Source: JACRLV01 sp045863555 (GTDB lineage: Bacteria; Planctomycetota; Phycisphaerae; UBA1845; Fen-1342). Taken from it: DNA of 64,000 bases. Shown one piece after another: positions 27,043 through 35,330 of the stretch (the first letter of the stretch is position 1; each line of letters opens with the position of its first letter). The position numbers were made by a program, and so were the translations under genes. The stretch spans positions 153,874 through 217,873 of the forward strand of contig BTUU01000010.1 in assembly GCA_045863555.1 (NCBI GenBank). Reading direction: 5' to 3'. Under the pieces are notes generated by a model that saw nothing but the letters and a program-made list of their open reading frames with translations, did not search any database and had not been told where the DNA came from.

Positions 27043-27762
27043 ATGTCGCCGGATGGTCCCGTGCCGCTGCTGAGCATCGTCATCCCCGCATTCAACGAAG
27101 CGGGGCGGCTTCCGGCGACGCTGGCGGCGATCGATGCGTTCTTCCGCAGGCGCGGCGCGATCGAGATCATCGTGGTCGACGACGGCTCGACCGATGAAAC
27201 CGCGGCCGCGGCCGCGGGCCGGCCGGGCGTCGTGCTCATCCGCAACCCCGTCAACAGCGGCAAGGGTCACAGTGTGCGCCGGGGCGTGCTCGCGGCGCGC
27301 GGAGAGCGAATTCTGATCTGCGATGCCGATGGTTCGACGCCGATCGGCGAGGTTGAGAAGCTCGGCGCCGCGCTCGACGCGGGCGCGGATGTCGCAATCG
27401 GCTCGCGCGACCTGCCGGAATCGGTCATCTCGCCGCGCCAGCCGCGGGTGCGGCGGATCGTGGCGGGACTGCTGCGGGCGGCGCGGCGGCGGCGGCTTCT
27501 GCCGGAGATCCGCGATACGCAGTGCGGCTTCAAGCTCTTTCGACGGGCCGTCGCGCACGAAGTCTTCGGCGGACAGACATTGACGGGATGGCTGTTTGAT
27601 TGCGAAGTGCTGGCGCTGGCGGCCGAGCGGGGCTGCCGGATCGTCGAGGTCGGTGTCCGGTGGGCGAATGATCGGTCGAGCCGCGTGCGGTTGCTCGGCG
27701 ATCTGGCGAAGACGTGGCGCGAGTATCGCTACCTGGTGCGGCGCTTCGGCCGGCGCGGCTGA
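27043..27762 (+). CDS. Family 2 glycosyltransferase (polyprenyl-phosphate sugar transferase-like)
   Basis: 239 residues with a GT-A fold. LSIVIPAFNEAGRLP opens the domain, followed by IIVVDDGSTDET (nucleotide-sugar binding), NSGKGHSVRRGV and the metal-binding DXD-like CDADGSTP. The acceptor region has GSRDLPES, DTQCGFKLFRR and LTGWLFDCEVL. This set matches the dolichyl/polyprenyl-phosphate beta-glucosyltransferase (Alg5/DPM1-like) branch. No membrane segment is present, so it probably works at the inner face of the membrane on a lipid-phosphate acceptor. The end overlaps the convergent acetyltransferase gene by 34 bp. Confidence 0.88.
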   Translation: MSPDGPVPLLSIVIPAFNEAGRLPATLAAIDAFFRRRGAIEIIVVDDGSTDETAAAAAGRPGVVLIRNPVNSGKGHSVRRGVLAARGERILICDADGSTPIGEVEKLGAALDAGADVAIGSRDLPESVISPRQPRVRRIVAGLLRAARRRRLLPEIRDTQCGFKLFRRAVAHEVFGGQTLTGWLFDCEVLALAAERGCRIVEVGVRWANDRSSRVRLLGDLAKTWREYRYLVRRFGRRG

Positions 27763-28424
27763 TTCGCGTTCGCAGTTTTCGCGTCCGGCTTATTTGCTGT
27801 CGAACGCGGCGTAGCGCGCGATTGCCGGCCGACGATGCGGCGGACGATGGGCCGGGTCTTCGAGCGCCGAACCACTTCTGTGAAACCCGCCTTCAGGAAC
27901 GCCGCGGGAAGCCCCGTCCAGGCGAAGGCGGCCGGGATGTTCGGGGTGTAGGGCTCGACCGGGTAGCCCTCGACGATCTTCGCTCCGCTGCGGGCCGCGA
28001 ATTCGACGGCCGCGTTGATCAATGCGGTCGAAAGGCCCTGGCGACGGTGGTCCTTGTGGATGAAGAAGCACGTGATCGACCAGACGGGCTGGTCGTCGAC
28101 GGGTTTGAGCACGCGCGATCGTTCGAGGGCGACGTAGACTTGCCGCGGAGCAATCGCGCACCAGCCGACGGGCGTTCCGTCGACGTAGGCAAGGATTCCG
28201 GGCGGTCGTTCGCTGCTGCGGACGATGTCGTGCATGAGCCGCCGGTTGCCGTCGCCCTTGCTCGCCTCCCAGTCCTTACGCGGGAGTCGCCAGGCCATGC
28301 ACCAGCAGCCGCCGCACGCGCCGCGCGGGCCGAAGAGGATCTCGAAATCTGCCCAGCGGTCGGGCGTGAGCGGATGAAACTCGGCCTTGAGCGGCTTCGA
28401 GGCGGGGGTTTTTCGATCGGCCAT
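27729..28424 (-). CDS. GNAT N-acetyltransferase
   Basis: 231 residues. ATG 28424 follows GGAG. The N-terminal region FGPRGACGGCWCMAWR is typical of a GNAT subfamily with a Cys-rich opening. The acetyl-CoA-binding signature is visible as SITCFFIHKDHRRQGLSTALINAAVEFA (Q/RxxGxG/A variant RRQGLS). FLKAGFTEVVRRSKTRPIVRR closes the fold. The last 30 residues are a basic, disordered tail. The acceptor substrate is unknown. It runs convergently into the glycosyltransferase gene with a 34-bp overlap of coding ends. Confidence 0.85.
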   Translation of the reverse strand: MADRKTPASKPLKAEFHPLTPDRWADFEILFGPRGACGGCWCMAWRLPRKDWEASKGDGNRRLMHDIVRSSERPPGILAYVDGTPVGWCAIAPRQVYVALERSRVLKPVDDQPVWSITCFFIHKDHRRQGLSTALINAAVEFAARSGAKIVEGYPVEPYTPNIPAAFAWTGLPAAFLKAGFTEVVRRSKTRPIVRRIVGRQSRATPRSTANKPDAKTANANQPRRPKRRTR

Positions 28425-28482
28425 GCGAGTCTCCGGCGACGCGCTGCACAGCCTATCGCGAAGCGACCGTCGAAACCTCGTG

Positions 28483-29736
28483 TTACGGATTCGCCGCTGC
28501 CGACAGGTCGAGCGCCATGATCGTCTTGTTGTCGCGCAGGAACAGGCGCGTGCCGTCGAGCGTCGGGGCCGTCCAGGCCTTTTCTTCGAGCAGCTTCACC
28601 TGTGAGATGATCTTGATGCCCTCGCGGTTGGCCGTCGCGAGCGCGAGCAGGCCGGTTTCGTCGAGCAGGAGAAACTTGTCGCCCGCCCGGAGAAAATTCG
28701 TCTTGGCGAATCCGCGCTCGCGCCAGAGGACCTTGCCGTCGGCCGCATCCATGCCCATCAGGAACGCCGGCCCGAAGTCGCCGCTGGAGCCGAAGATGAC
28801 GCCATTCGCATGCACGATCGATTCGTGCTGGACCTTCATCTTCATTTCGCGCCAGAGTTCTTCGGCCTCGAAACCGGAGCTGGTCTTTTTGACCTGGTAG
28901 AGGTGGCTGCCGAAGCCGTATGCGGCGGAGTAGAAGACCTTGTCCGGGGCGATGAAGACGGGAGTGGCCATGATGGCCGCGCCTTGCTGGTCGGTCTGCG
29001 TTCGCCAGAGGATGTCCCCGTTCTCCGGGTCGAGACCGAACCGGTCGGCCCCGAGTGCGCCGATGAGCTGCGGCTTGTCGCCGATGGTCGCCAGGATCAG
29101 TGACGACTGGCTGGGGCGCATCGGCGGCGTTTTCCAGACCAGTGCCCCGTCCGCCTGCTTAAAGGCCGCCACGCCCGCCTCGGGGCCGCCGACCGTCAGG
29201 ATGATGGTGTCTTTCCAGGCGATCGGGCTGGGGCCATAGCCGCGCTGGATGTTGCTGGCTTTCAGCTCCTCGGCGAGGTCGTGCGTCCAGAGGATCTTGC
29301 CGGTCTTTCGGTCGAGGCAGTTCAGGATGACCGTTGCGCTGACCGTGAAGAGCCGGTCACCGACCACCAGCGGCGTCGAATGCGGGCCGCAGCCGAAGTC
29401 GAGGAGCATCCCGATCTTTGGAGGCGCGTCGTAGGCCGATTCCCAGATCGTCTCGCCGGTAGCAGCGTTGAGGGCGACGATGACATCCTGGTCGTTACGG
29501 CGAAACGCCGTGTAGAGCGTGCCGTCGACGAGTGAAATGGCCGAGTGGCCGGGGCCGAGCTCGCGCGACCAGAGCCGTTTGGGGCCGGCCTCGGGCCACT
29601 TGTCCGCCAGGCCCGTGGCGGCCACCGTGAAGTCGCGTCCGGTGCCGCCCCACTGGGGCCAGTCGGCGCCGGCAGGGGAGCTGAAGATGGCCGGGATGGC
29701 GAGTGTCGCGGCGAAGAAACGCGAAATTCGGTTCAT
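28483..29736 (-). CDS. Secreted PQQ-type beta-propeller protein
   Basis: ATG 29736 opens a clear Sec signal peptide (FFAATLAIPAIFSSPAGA). The mature protein begins WPQWGG, the usual opening of planctomycete outer PQQ-like propellers. Repeated blades such as VIVALNAATGETIWES, LNCLDRKTGKILWTHD, VAAFKQADGALVWKT, FGLDPENGDILWRT and LMGMDAADGKVLWRE mark an 8-blade WD/PQQ fold. Quinoprotein catalytic residues are not evident, so it is better called a PQQ-like scaffold than an alcohol dehydrogenase. It is 417 residues. The open frame extends upstream to 29871 but lacks support there. Confidence 0.87.
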   Translation of the reverse strand: MNRISRFFAATLAIPAIFSSPAGADWPQWGGTGRDFTVAATGLADKWPEAGPKRLWSRELGPGHSAISLVDGTLYTAFRRNDQDVIVALNAATGETIWESAYDAPPKIGMLLDFGCGPHSTPLVVGDRLFTVSATVILNCLDRKTGKILWTHDLAEELKASNIQRGYGPSPIAWKDTIILTVGGPEAGVAAFKQADGALVWKTPPMRPSQSSLILATIGDKPQLIGALGADRFGLDPENGDILWRTQTDQQGAAIMATPVFIAPDKVFYSAAYGFGSHLYQVKKTSSGFEAEELWREMKMKVQHESIVHANGVIFGSSGDFGPAFLMGMDAADGKVLWRERGFAKTNFLRAGDKFLLLDETGLLALATANREGIKIISQVKLLEEKAWTAPTLDGTRLFLRDNKTIMALDLSAAANP

Positions 29737-30444
29737 GTGGATTCCAGGCAGAGGCGAACGCGGCTCAGATACGCCCGTGGCGGATCGGACCAAAGGTCTG
29801 AAAGTAGACGCGCGCGTGCACGTCGTCCATTCAAGATTTCGGGGCAAGATTTTTCTCGCTTTTTTGACCAAAACCGGTTGTGCGGCCGCGGCTCGTCTGT
29901 TACTTTCGAGCTTGTGCCGAATGTCGGCCTCGAAATGAGGCCGACAGCGGGGAAACCGAGATGAGCCGCGTGGAGCGATCCGGCGGCTCGGGGCGAATCC
30001 GCGAAAGCGGACGTCGATTCAGCGCTGACGAGCCCGACAGCTAACCTCGCAGGCGAACGCTGGAGACCGTAAACCACGGGTTCACGTCTCTCCACGCAAA
30101 TAGAGTTTGTCTTATCGCGATGCAGATCCGCGCGTGCGGCGCGGTGCATCCGTGTACTGAGTAAGCGTATCCGCGCTGCGGCAGCGCCGTTTCCGTCTGG
30201 CGAGGAATGGGGCTGCGACAGAAACTGCGACGCGACGACGGGTAGCACGGTCGGTTTCGACTGGTCGTGCTGCCCGCGTCATTTTCCGGCGACCGGGTCG
30301 CGGTAATCTCTCGCCTGACCGCCGGATCGACTCCGCGCCGCAAGAGTGCGCCACGGCGGCCCCGTCGGAACCGGCGCGTTTCGCCCGCCGCAGCGGCGCG
30401 GCCACGCTAGAATCCGCCACACACACGACTGGGAGCCCTGACCG
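29737..30444. other. 708-bp non-coding interval with a 10-bp hairpin
   Basis: No credible gene on either strand. The most distinct structure is TGTCGGCCTC (29922-29931) pairing with GAGGCCGACA (29937-29946) around loop GAAAT. Neither side has a T-tract, so it is not a standard intrinsic terminator. A/T-rich GCAAGATTTTTCTCGCTTTTTTGACC (about 29843-29868) could hold the minus-strand promoter of the propeller gene. No riboswitch family was recognised. Confidence 0.4.
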
Positions 30445-30933
30445 ATGAACGAAATGACCCTGCTGCTCGCGGACGGACTGCCCTTCGACTTCACCCACGC
30501 CGCCATCCGGCTGCTGCATATCGGGGCGGCCATGCTGGCCGTCGGCGGCGCCGTCTTTCAGCTGACGGCGCTGCACCCCGCGCTGCAAACGCTTGAACCG
30601 GACCGCCGCCGCGATTTCCGCGAATCCGTCGTCGGCCGCTGGAGCATGATCGTTTTCGTGTGCATCGGCCTGCTGCTCATTTCGGGGCTGTACAACTTCG
30701 TCGCCGTGAAGATCCCGCTGCTCAAGGAGCACCCGTCCAAGGGGCTCTACCATGGTCTTTTCGGCCTGAAGTTTCTGCTCGCGCTCGCGTCGTTCCACGC
30801 TGCGGCCGTTCTCGCCATGCCGGGTTCGAGGGGCGAGAAATACCGCGACAATGCGGGATTCTGGCTCAAATACCTCGTGATCACGCTGACGCTGGTGTTC
30901 CTGGTCGCCGTTCTGCTGGGGAGCTTCCGGTAA
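30445..30933 (+). CDS. Four-helix membrane protein, CopD-like
   Basis: 162 residues. ATG 30445 follows GGGAG (9-nt spacing). Four hydrophobic segments are visible: IRLLHIGAAMLAVGGAVFQL, MIVFVCIGLLLISGLYNFV, LFGLKFLLALASFHAAAVLA and WLKYLVITLTLVFLVAVLLG. His residues in helices 1 and 3 (LHIG, FHAA) and HGLFGLK recall the copper-resistance CopD/DUF2269-type superfamily that can bind heme or copper. The exact role is unknown. The stop codon TAA directly abuts the ATG of the next acetyltransferase gene, so the two are co-translated from one message. Confidence 0.7.
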   Translation: MNEMTLLLADGLPFDFTHAAIRLLHIGAAMLAVGGAVFQLTALHPALQTLEPDRRRDFRESVVGRWSMIVFVCIGLLLISGLYNFVAVKIPLLKEHPSKGLYHGLFGLKFLLALASFHAAAVLAMPGSRGEKYRDNAGFWLKYLVITLTLVFLVAVLLGSFR

Positions 30934-31479
30934 ATGGCCCCGGTCCTCGAAACGCCGCGGCTGACGCTCCACCGGCTTACGCCCGACGACCTCGATTTCA
31001 TGGCCGCCCTGCTCGGCGACCCGGCGGTGATGGGGTTCTGGCCGGAGCCGTTCACGCGCGAGGACGCGGCGGCGTGGATCGCGACGGCGCAGGGGGACTA
31101 TGCCCGTCACGGCGTGGGGTACTGGCTGGCGCGGCTTCGAGCGACGGGGGAACCGATCGGTCAGGCGGGCGTGCTGATGCGCAAGGTCTTCGAAACGCTG
31201 GAACCGAGCGTGGGGTACATCTTCGCAAAGCGGGCCTGGGGGCAGGGGCTCGCGTCCGAGGCGGCGACGGCGTGCTTCCGTTACGGGCTCGACGTGCTCG
31301 GGGCACCGCGCGTGCTGTGCATGATCCGGCCGGAGAACGTGCCGTCGCTACGGGTGGCGGCGCGGCTGCGGCTTATGCCGGTCGCGCACACGGTGTACGC
31401 CGACCTTGCTCACCTCGTGTTTATCTGCGACCGAACGACGCCGGGTTTTGAACAGGCGACGTCAGGCGCAGAGTGCTAA
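30934..31479 (+). CDS. RimJ/RimL-type GNAT acetyltransferase
   Basis: 181 residues. It begins with the RimJ/RimL hallmark ETPRLTLHRLTPDDLDFM. The central part is GYWLARLRATGEPIGQAGV, then SVGYIFAKRAWGQGLASEAATAC, where WGQGLASEA is the acetyl-CoA pyrophosphate-binding loop. NVPSLRVAARLRL is the canonical C-terminal helix (usually N..S..v..k.G). The substrate may be a protein N-terminus or a small amine. It starts immediately after the stop of the membrane protein gene (zero-base gap). Confidence 0.88.
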   Translation: MAPVLETPRLTLHRLTPDDLDFMAALLGDPAVMGFWPEPFTREDAAAWIATAQGDYARHGVGYWLARLRATGEPIGQAGVLMRKVFETLEPSVGYIFAKRAWGQGLASEAATACFRYGLDVLGAPRVLCMIRPENVPSLRVAARLRLMPVAHTVYADLAHLVFICDRTTPGFEQATSGAEC

Positions 31480-31498
31480 CGCCGGATATCCTCTGGTC

Positions 31499-32428
31499 GT
31501 GCTCTCCTCGGCCGAATTCAACGCCACGCACGCCGTCCACCAGCTGCCTGGGCTGACCCCGCCGCGCGAATACGTCGTCCATGCTCCGCAGGGTTGGAAT
31601 GGCCGGTCACCGCTGCCCGTGCTCGTGATGATTCACGGGGGCGGTGGGACTCCCCGCACCGCGGCGTTCGCGACGGGGGCTTCCCGGGCGGCGGACGAAC
31701 GGGGGTTTCTGGTCGTCTATCCGGCGGCGCTGCCGCGCGACCCGCGACAACCGGTGAGTTTTCTCCGCAATCCCACCTTCTGGAACGTCGGTAGCGGCTT
31801 CGGTCATGCCGAGCGGCTTCGCATCGACGACACGGCGTACATCGGGGCGGTGCTTGACGATGTCGAGCGGCGCTACGCGATCGACCGGAATCGCATTTAC
31901 GTCGCGGGATTCTCGAATGGGGCGGCGCTCGCCCTGCGCGTCGCCGTCGATCTCAGCGAGCGCATCCGGGCCGTGACAGCGATCGCCGGGCACCTGTGGC
32001 GCCGCGACCGGCGGCCGGCGCGGCCGGTGCCGCTGTTGTACATAATCGGGACGGCCGATCCGATCGTGCCGCCGGCCGGTGGTGTCGTGCAGGGGCCGTG
32101 GGGAAGCGAGTACGCGCTGCCGCCGGTGCGTGAGACGATCGAGTTGTGGGCAGAGTGGAATGGCTGCGCGGCGGCCGGGCGTGTTTCGTCGCCGGCGGCG
32201 GGCGTGACGCTGGAAGAGTTTGATAGTGCGGATATCCTGCCGGCATCGAATTTCAGCATGAGCGGGCAGAATGCCCGCCCCACCGACGCGGTCGTGCGGT
32301 TCGTCACGATCGAGGGCGCGGGGCATGTCTGGCCGGGCGGGCCGTCGGTGCTGAATGAGAAGATCTCGGGGCCGGCGACGGACCGGGTGGATGCGACGGC
32401 GATGATGCTGGAGTTCTTCGGGCTGTAG
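31499..32428 (+). CDS. PHB depolymerase/LpqC-like esterase
   Basis: An alpha/beta hydrolase of the polyhydroxybutyrate depolymerase family. Oxyanion region VMIHGGGGTP, nucleophile elbow AGFSNGAALA, acid residue in YIIGTADPIVPPAGG, and His in IEGAGHVWPGG. I chose GTG 31499. The frame opens earlier (31406) but that part overlaps the acetyltransferase gene. There is no obvious signal peptide with this start, although relatives are secreted. A short stretch before the His (SGQNARPTD) is encoded by a palindromic intergenic-type repeat (32262-32284) that has become part of the gene. It probably hydrolyses polyester or feruloyl-type esters. Confidence 0.8.
   Translation: MLSSAEFNATHAVHQLPGLTPPREYVVHAPQGWNGRSPLPVLVMIHGGGGTPRTAAFATGASRAADERGFLVVYPAALPRDPRQPVSFLRNPTFWNVGSGFGHAERLRIDDTAYIGAVLDDVERRYAIDRNRIYVAGFSNGAALALRVAVDLSERIRAVTAIAGHLWRRDRRPARPVPLLYIIGTADPIVPPAGGVVQGPWGSEYALPPVRETIELWAEWNGCAAAGRVSSPAAGVTLEEFDSADILPASNFSMSGQNARPTDAVVRFVTIEGAGHVWPGGPSVLNEKISGPATDRVDATAMMLEFFGL
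32262..32284. repeat. GCGGGCA-GAA-TGCCCGC palindromic repeat inside a gene
   Basis: A 7-bp inverted repeat with a 3-nt loop followed by CCCACC. The same unit occurs twice just after the gene (32442-32493). Here it is in frame and codes SGQNARPTD within the esterase. Confidence 0.75.
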
Positions 32429-32441
32429 CGCCGCCGGCCCC

Positions 32442-32493
32442 GGCGGGCAGGGACGCCCGCCCCACCCACGTCGGGCAGAATGCCCGCCCCACC
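32442..32493. repeat. Two copies of the GGGCAGnnnnGCCCGCCCCACC palindromic repeat
   Basis: Copy one (32442-32466) is GGCGGGC-AGGGAC-GCCCGCC plus CCACC. Copy two (32472-32493) is CGGGCA-GAA-TGCCCG plus CCCCACC. They fill the gap between the convergent esterase and Gfo/Idh genes and may act as a REP-like transcript stabiliser or terminator. Confidence 0.75.
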
Positions 32494-32511
32494 CTTCTGT
32501 CCAGCCCACCG

Positions 32512-33582
32512 CTACCGCGGCAGGTTCGCGCCGCGGCTGACGATGTCGGCCTCCAGGCCCACGCGGCCGGCCGGGTCGCCGTCCCAGCGGTGTGCCTTGA
32601 GCGAGTTCACGATCATCTCGGCCAGCCGGACGGCGGCGACGCCGTCTTCGCCGCTGACCGGCGGCTTCTCGCGCGTATGGACGGAGTGGAGGAACGTCTC
32701 CAGCTCGTTTTGAAGCGCGTCGCGGTCGTCGATGACGAGCGGCTCGACCTGGACCATCTTGCTGTAGTCCGCCGACGTGAGCTGCGACAGGTCTTCGAGG
32801 TTCCGCTCGCGGGCGAATTTGATCACGTCGACGTTTCGGTCGAGCGTGATCGCGATGCCGACCTTCTTCTGATAGTCGACGGAGATGTACGCGTTTTCGG
32901 CGAAGGCCCGGAGGCGGCGCTCGGTTTTTAGGGCGAGGCGCGACGCGGTGAGGTTCGCGACCGCGCCGCGGCGGCAGACGACGCGGGCGTTGGCGATGTC
33001 CTCGTGCTTGCCGAGGACGTTGACGCCGACGGCATCGACGCGGGCGACCTCGTCCTTGACCAGGTGCAGCATGATGTCGATGTCGTGGATCATGATGTCG
33101 AAGACGACGCCGACGTCGGCCGAGCGGAAGGGAAACGGGCTGATGCGGTGCGTCTCGACGAATTTCGGCCGGACGCCGAGCTTCTCGATCGCGCGGACGG
33201 CGGGGTTGAAGCGCTCGGTATGGCCGACGGCGACGATGACGTTGTGCTTTCGGCCGAGCAGGGCGATCTCCTCGGCTTCGGCGGCGGTCGGGGCGAGGGG
33301 TTTTTCGATCAGGACGGAGATGCCGCGCTCCATGAGCGGTTTTGCGACCGGGAGGTGGTGGATGGTCGGCACGGCGATGGAGACGGCGGCGATTTCGCCG
33401 AGGTCGGGGGTCAGCGCGGTCGCGTATTTGGCTCCGACGGGCTCGGCGAGGGCCTTCGCACGGTCGAGGTTGGCATCGACAACCGCGACGAGCTGGGCCT
33501 GGGGCATCTGGGAGTAGAGGCGGACGTGGTGCTTGCCCATGTGGCCTGCGCCGACGACGGCGACGGGGATTCGATCGGACAT
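32512..33582 (-). CDS. Gfo/Idh/MocA oxidoreductase of the lipid A cluster
   Basis: 356 residues. ATG 33582 follows GAGGT (5-nt spacing). N-terminal Rossmann motif VAVVGAGHMGKHHVRLY, the family signature VLIEKPLAPT with its catalytic-region Lys, and GHTERFNPAVRAIE. DIMIHDIDIMLHLV holds the His/Asp of the C-terminal sheet domain. Similar Gfo/Idh genes beside lpxA in other Gram-negative bacteria oxidise UDP-GlcNAc at C3 (GnnA-type) or act elsewhere in lipid A sugar supply. Here the position downstream of lpxA suggests such a role, but no GnnB aminotransferase is in the window. A 694-bp gap with repeats (33583-34276) separates it from lpxA. Confidence 0.83.
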   Translation of the reverse strand: MSDRIPVAVVGAGHMGKHHVRLYSQMPQAQLVAVVDANLDRAKALAEPVGAKYATALTPDLGEIAAVSIAVPTIHHLPVAKPLMERGISVLIEKPLAPTAAEAEEIALLGRKHNVIVAVGHTERFNPAVRAIEKLGVRPKFVETHRISPFPFRSADVGVVFDIMIHDIDIMLHLVKDEVARVDAVGVNVLGKHEDIANARVVCRRGAVANLTASRLALKTERRLRAFAENAYISVDYQKKVGIAITLDRNVDVIKFARERNLEDLSQLTSADYSKMVQVEPLVIDDRDALQNELETFLHSVHTREKPPVSGEDGVAAVRLAEMIVNSLKAHRWDGDPAGRVGLEADIVSRGANLPR

Positions 33583-33798
33583 TCGGGACCTCGGTAACGG
33601 CATTTGCGATTCGGGTACGGCCGGATCGCGCTGGGGTGTTATCGTAGTCGATCGTCCGCGCGTCTTCAGGATCGCCTCGAGTGTGTGGGTCCGTCGTCGG
33701 GCGAGCGGCGCCGGGGGCGTGAATGAAGTTTCAAGGGGAGCAAGGGGAGCATGGTGTGTGTACACTGATTTTGCGCTCCTTCTGATAATCTATCGATT

Positions 33799-33891
33799 CT
33801 AGCTCTTCAAGTCGGGTGCGCGATTTTGCGCAGGGCGTGAATTGAGCTTCTTCGGTGCGATGGTGATATCAAGTGCGGCGGGTTTGCACAT
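33799..33891 (-). CDS. Possible 30-residue small ORF with perfect Shine-Dalgarno
   Basis: ATG 33891 is preceded by AGGAGG at 7-nt spacing, the best Shine-Dalgarno in this part of the window. It codes MCKPAALDITIAPKKLNSRP and ten more residues, then TAG. It lies 216 bp upstream of the Gfo/Idh start on the same strand, in a locally AT-richer segment. It could be a leader peptide, an unknown small protein, or a decayed gene start. No homology is recognised. Confidence 0.25.
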   Translation of the reverse strand: MCKPAALDITIAPKKLNSRPAQNRAPDLKS

Positions 33892-34029
33892 GAGTGCGCC
33901 TCCTGACCTTGTTGGTGCGGGGATTATTGCGCCGGCCGCGACGTGTGAGCGCTTCCGGCGCGCCGACTGGCGGAATGTGGCGGCGGGTACGGTAGACTGG
34001 CGTACTCTATCGTGGGACCGACGCTTCGT

Positions 34030-34232
34030 TCGCCCTCCGGGCGAGGAGCAGGAGAGGCGTGACCCAGGGGCTCGAAGCCCCTGGCAACGATCGTGCGCCC
34101 TCCGGGCGAAGACCCTCGCTGGCGCGTCGGGCTCGGATTGTGCGCCGTTCGCGCGATGACCCCGCGCTTGCGCTTGGGGCTCTGATCGGCCGCCCTGCGG
34201 GCGGGCGTCCTCGCTGGCGTGTCGGGCTCGGA
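34030..34232. repeat. Cluster of planctomycete-type palindromic repeats
   Basis: Contains TCGCCC-TCC-GGGCGA (34030-34044), the 9-bp inverted repeat CCAGGGGCT-CGA-AGCCCCTGG (34064-34084), and two near-identical units of about 41 bp (34096-34137 and 34191-34232). Each of these begins CGCCCTnCGGGCG and ends CCTCGCTGGCGnGTCGGGCTCGG. It lies in the gap between lpxA and the Gfo/Idh gene, which otherwise holds no gene except the possible small ORF. Confidence 0.75.
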
Positions 34233-34276
34233 ATCGGACGCTGTGCGTTCGCTCAGCAATGGAGCGCGGCGCGGCG

Positions 34277-35164
34277 TTACACCGCCCCGTCAGTACCGGC
34301 CGCGCGGTAGAACGATTCGCGGTCGGCGTCGCTGTCCTGGCGGAAGTGTTCGCGGACGCGGCCGTAGATGCCGATTTCGAGTTTCCGCTTCAGGAACTCG
34401 ACCAGCGTCCGCACGTGCTCATCCGCAATCAGGCCGTTGGCCTCGATCTCCCGGATCCCTTCGACTGTTCGGCCGGGGGCGTTCTCGCCGCGGCGGACGA
34501 AGAGCAGCCGCACGGCCGTCTTCAGGGCGGAGATCGACGCCTCGGGGAGCTGCCAGCGCTGCACGCCGGCGAGATTCAGCCCGCGGACCTCCTGATCGTA
34601 GCCTTGCACCTTCACGTACGGCGGCACGTCGTGCGTGACACGGGTCATGCCGCCGACGAACGCGTTGCGGCCGATCGTGACGAAGTGGTGCATCGCCGAC
34701 GCGCCGCCGACGTTCACGCAGTCCTCGATTCTCACGTGGCCGGCGAGCTGGACCTGGTTGGCGATGATGCAGTTGCTGCCGATGTCGCAATCGTGGGCGA
34801 TGTGCACGCCGACCATGAGCAGGTTGTGGTCGCCGATGCGCGTGACGCCGCCGCTGACACGGTCGACCTCGGTGCCGCGGTGGATGGTGACATTCTCACG
34901 GAAGATATTGTCCGAACCGATGGCGACCGACGTGGGGCCGCCCTTGTACTTGAGGTCCTGCGGGGCCGTGCCGATCGTCGTGCACGGGAAAAAGATGTTG
35001 CGCGGGCCGATCGTCGCGGGGCCAAGGAGCGTGACGTTCGTGTGCAGGAGGCAGCCGTCGCCGAGGCGGACGCCCGCGCCGACGTGGCAGAACGGGCCGA
35101 TCGTCACGTCGCGGCCGATCTCCGCGGTCGGATCGATCACGGCCATCGGATGTATCGAACTCAT
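34277..35164 (-). CDS. lpxA: LpxA, UDP-GlcNAc 3-O(N)-acyltransferase
   Basis: Transfers a hydroxyacyl chain from ACP to UDP-GlcNAc, the first step of lipid A synthesis. 295 residues from ATG 35164. The left-handed beta-helix of hexapeptide repeats is plain (IHPMAVIDPTAEIGRDVTIG). The family landmarks are IGTAPQDLKYKGG, FRENVTIHRGT, the catalytic His in LMVGVHIAHDC, and GMTRVTHDVPPY. The C-terminal helical domain is about 30 residues longer than in E. coli LpxA (262 aa). It is third in the order ompH, lpxD, lpxC-fabZ, lpxA on this strand, 166 bp after lpxC-fabZ. Confidence 0.95.
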   Translation of the reverse strand: MSSIHPMAVIDPTAEIGRDVTIGPFCHVGAGVRLGDGCLLHTNVTLLGPATIGPRNIFFPCTTIGTAPQDLKYKGGPTSVAIGSDNIFRENVTIHRGTEVDRVSGGVTRIGDHNLLMVGVHIAHDCDIGSNCIIANQVQLAGHVRIEDCVNVGGASAMHHFVTIGRNAFVGGMTRVTHDVPPYVKVQGYDQEVRGLNLAGVQRWQLPEASISALKTAVRLLFVRRGENAPGRTVEGIREIEANGLIADEHVRTLVEFLKRKLEIGIYGRVREHFRQDSDADRESFYRAAGTDGAV

Positions 35165-35250
35165 CCCAGTCTCTCCACCTCGGCCGGCATCCTTCCCCCC
35201 CCCGCAGGGTCGCTCCACCTACCAGGACCGCCGTTTCGCGACGCACACTT

Positions 35251-35310
35251 GGTGGGCTGAGCCCACCCTGCAAAGCCAGTTCATCCAAAAGACCGGTCGG
35301 AGACCGGTCC
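35251..35310. repeat. Two palindromic repeats between lpxC-fabZ and lpxA
   Basis: GGTGGGC-TGA-GCCCACC (35251-35267) and GACCGGTC-GGA-GACCGGTC (35292-35310). Both are short GC-rich palindromes with 3-nt loops, like the units at 32262-32493. They occupy the 166-bp spacer inside the lipid A operon and could tune lpxA message level. Confidence 0.7.
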
Positions 35311-35330
35311 CCCATCGTCCAAGTCCACCC

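Noticed and set aside
33766..34276. CRISPR array suggested by repeated GC-rich palindromes
   Set aside because: Only two copies of the main unit, unequal spacing and no leader or cas genes. The units are intergenic palindromic repeats.
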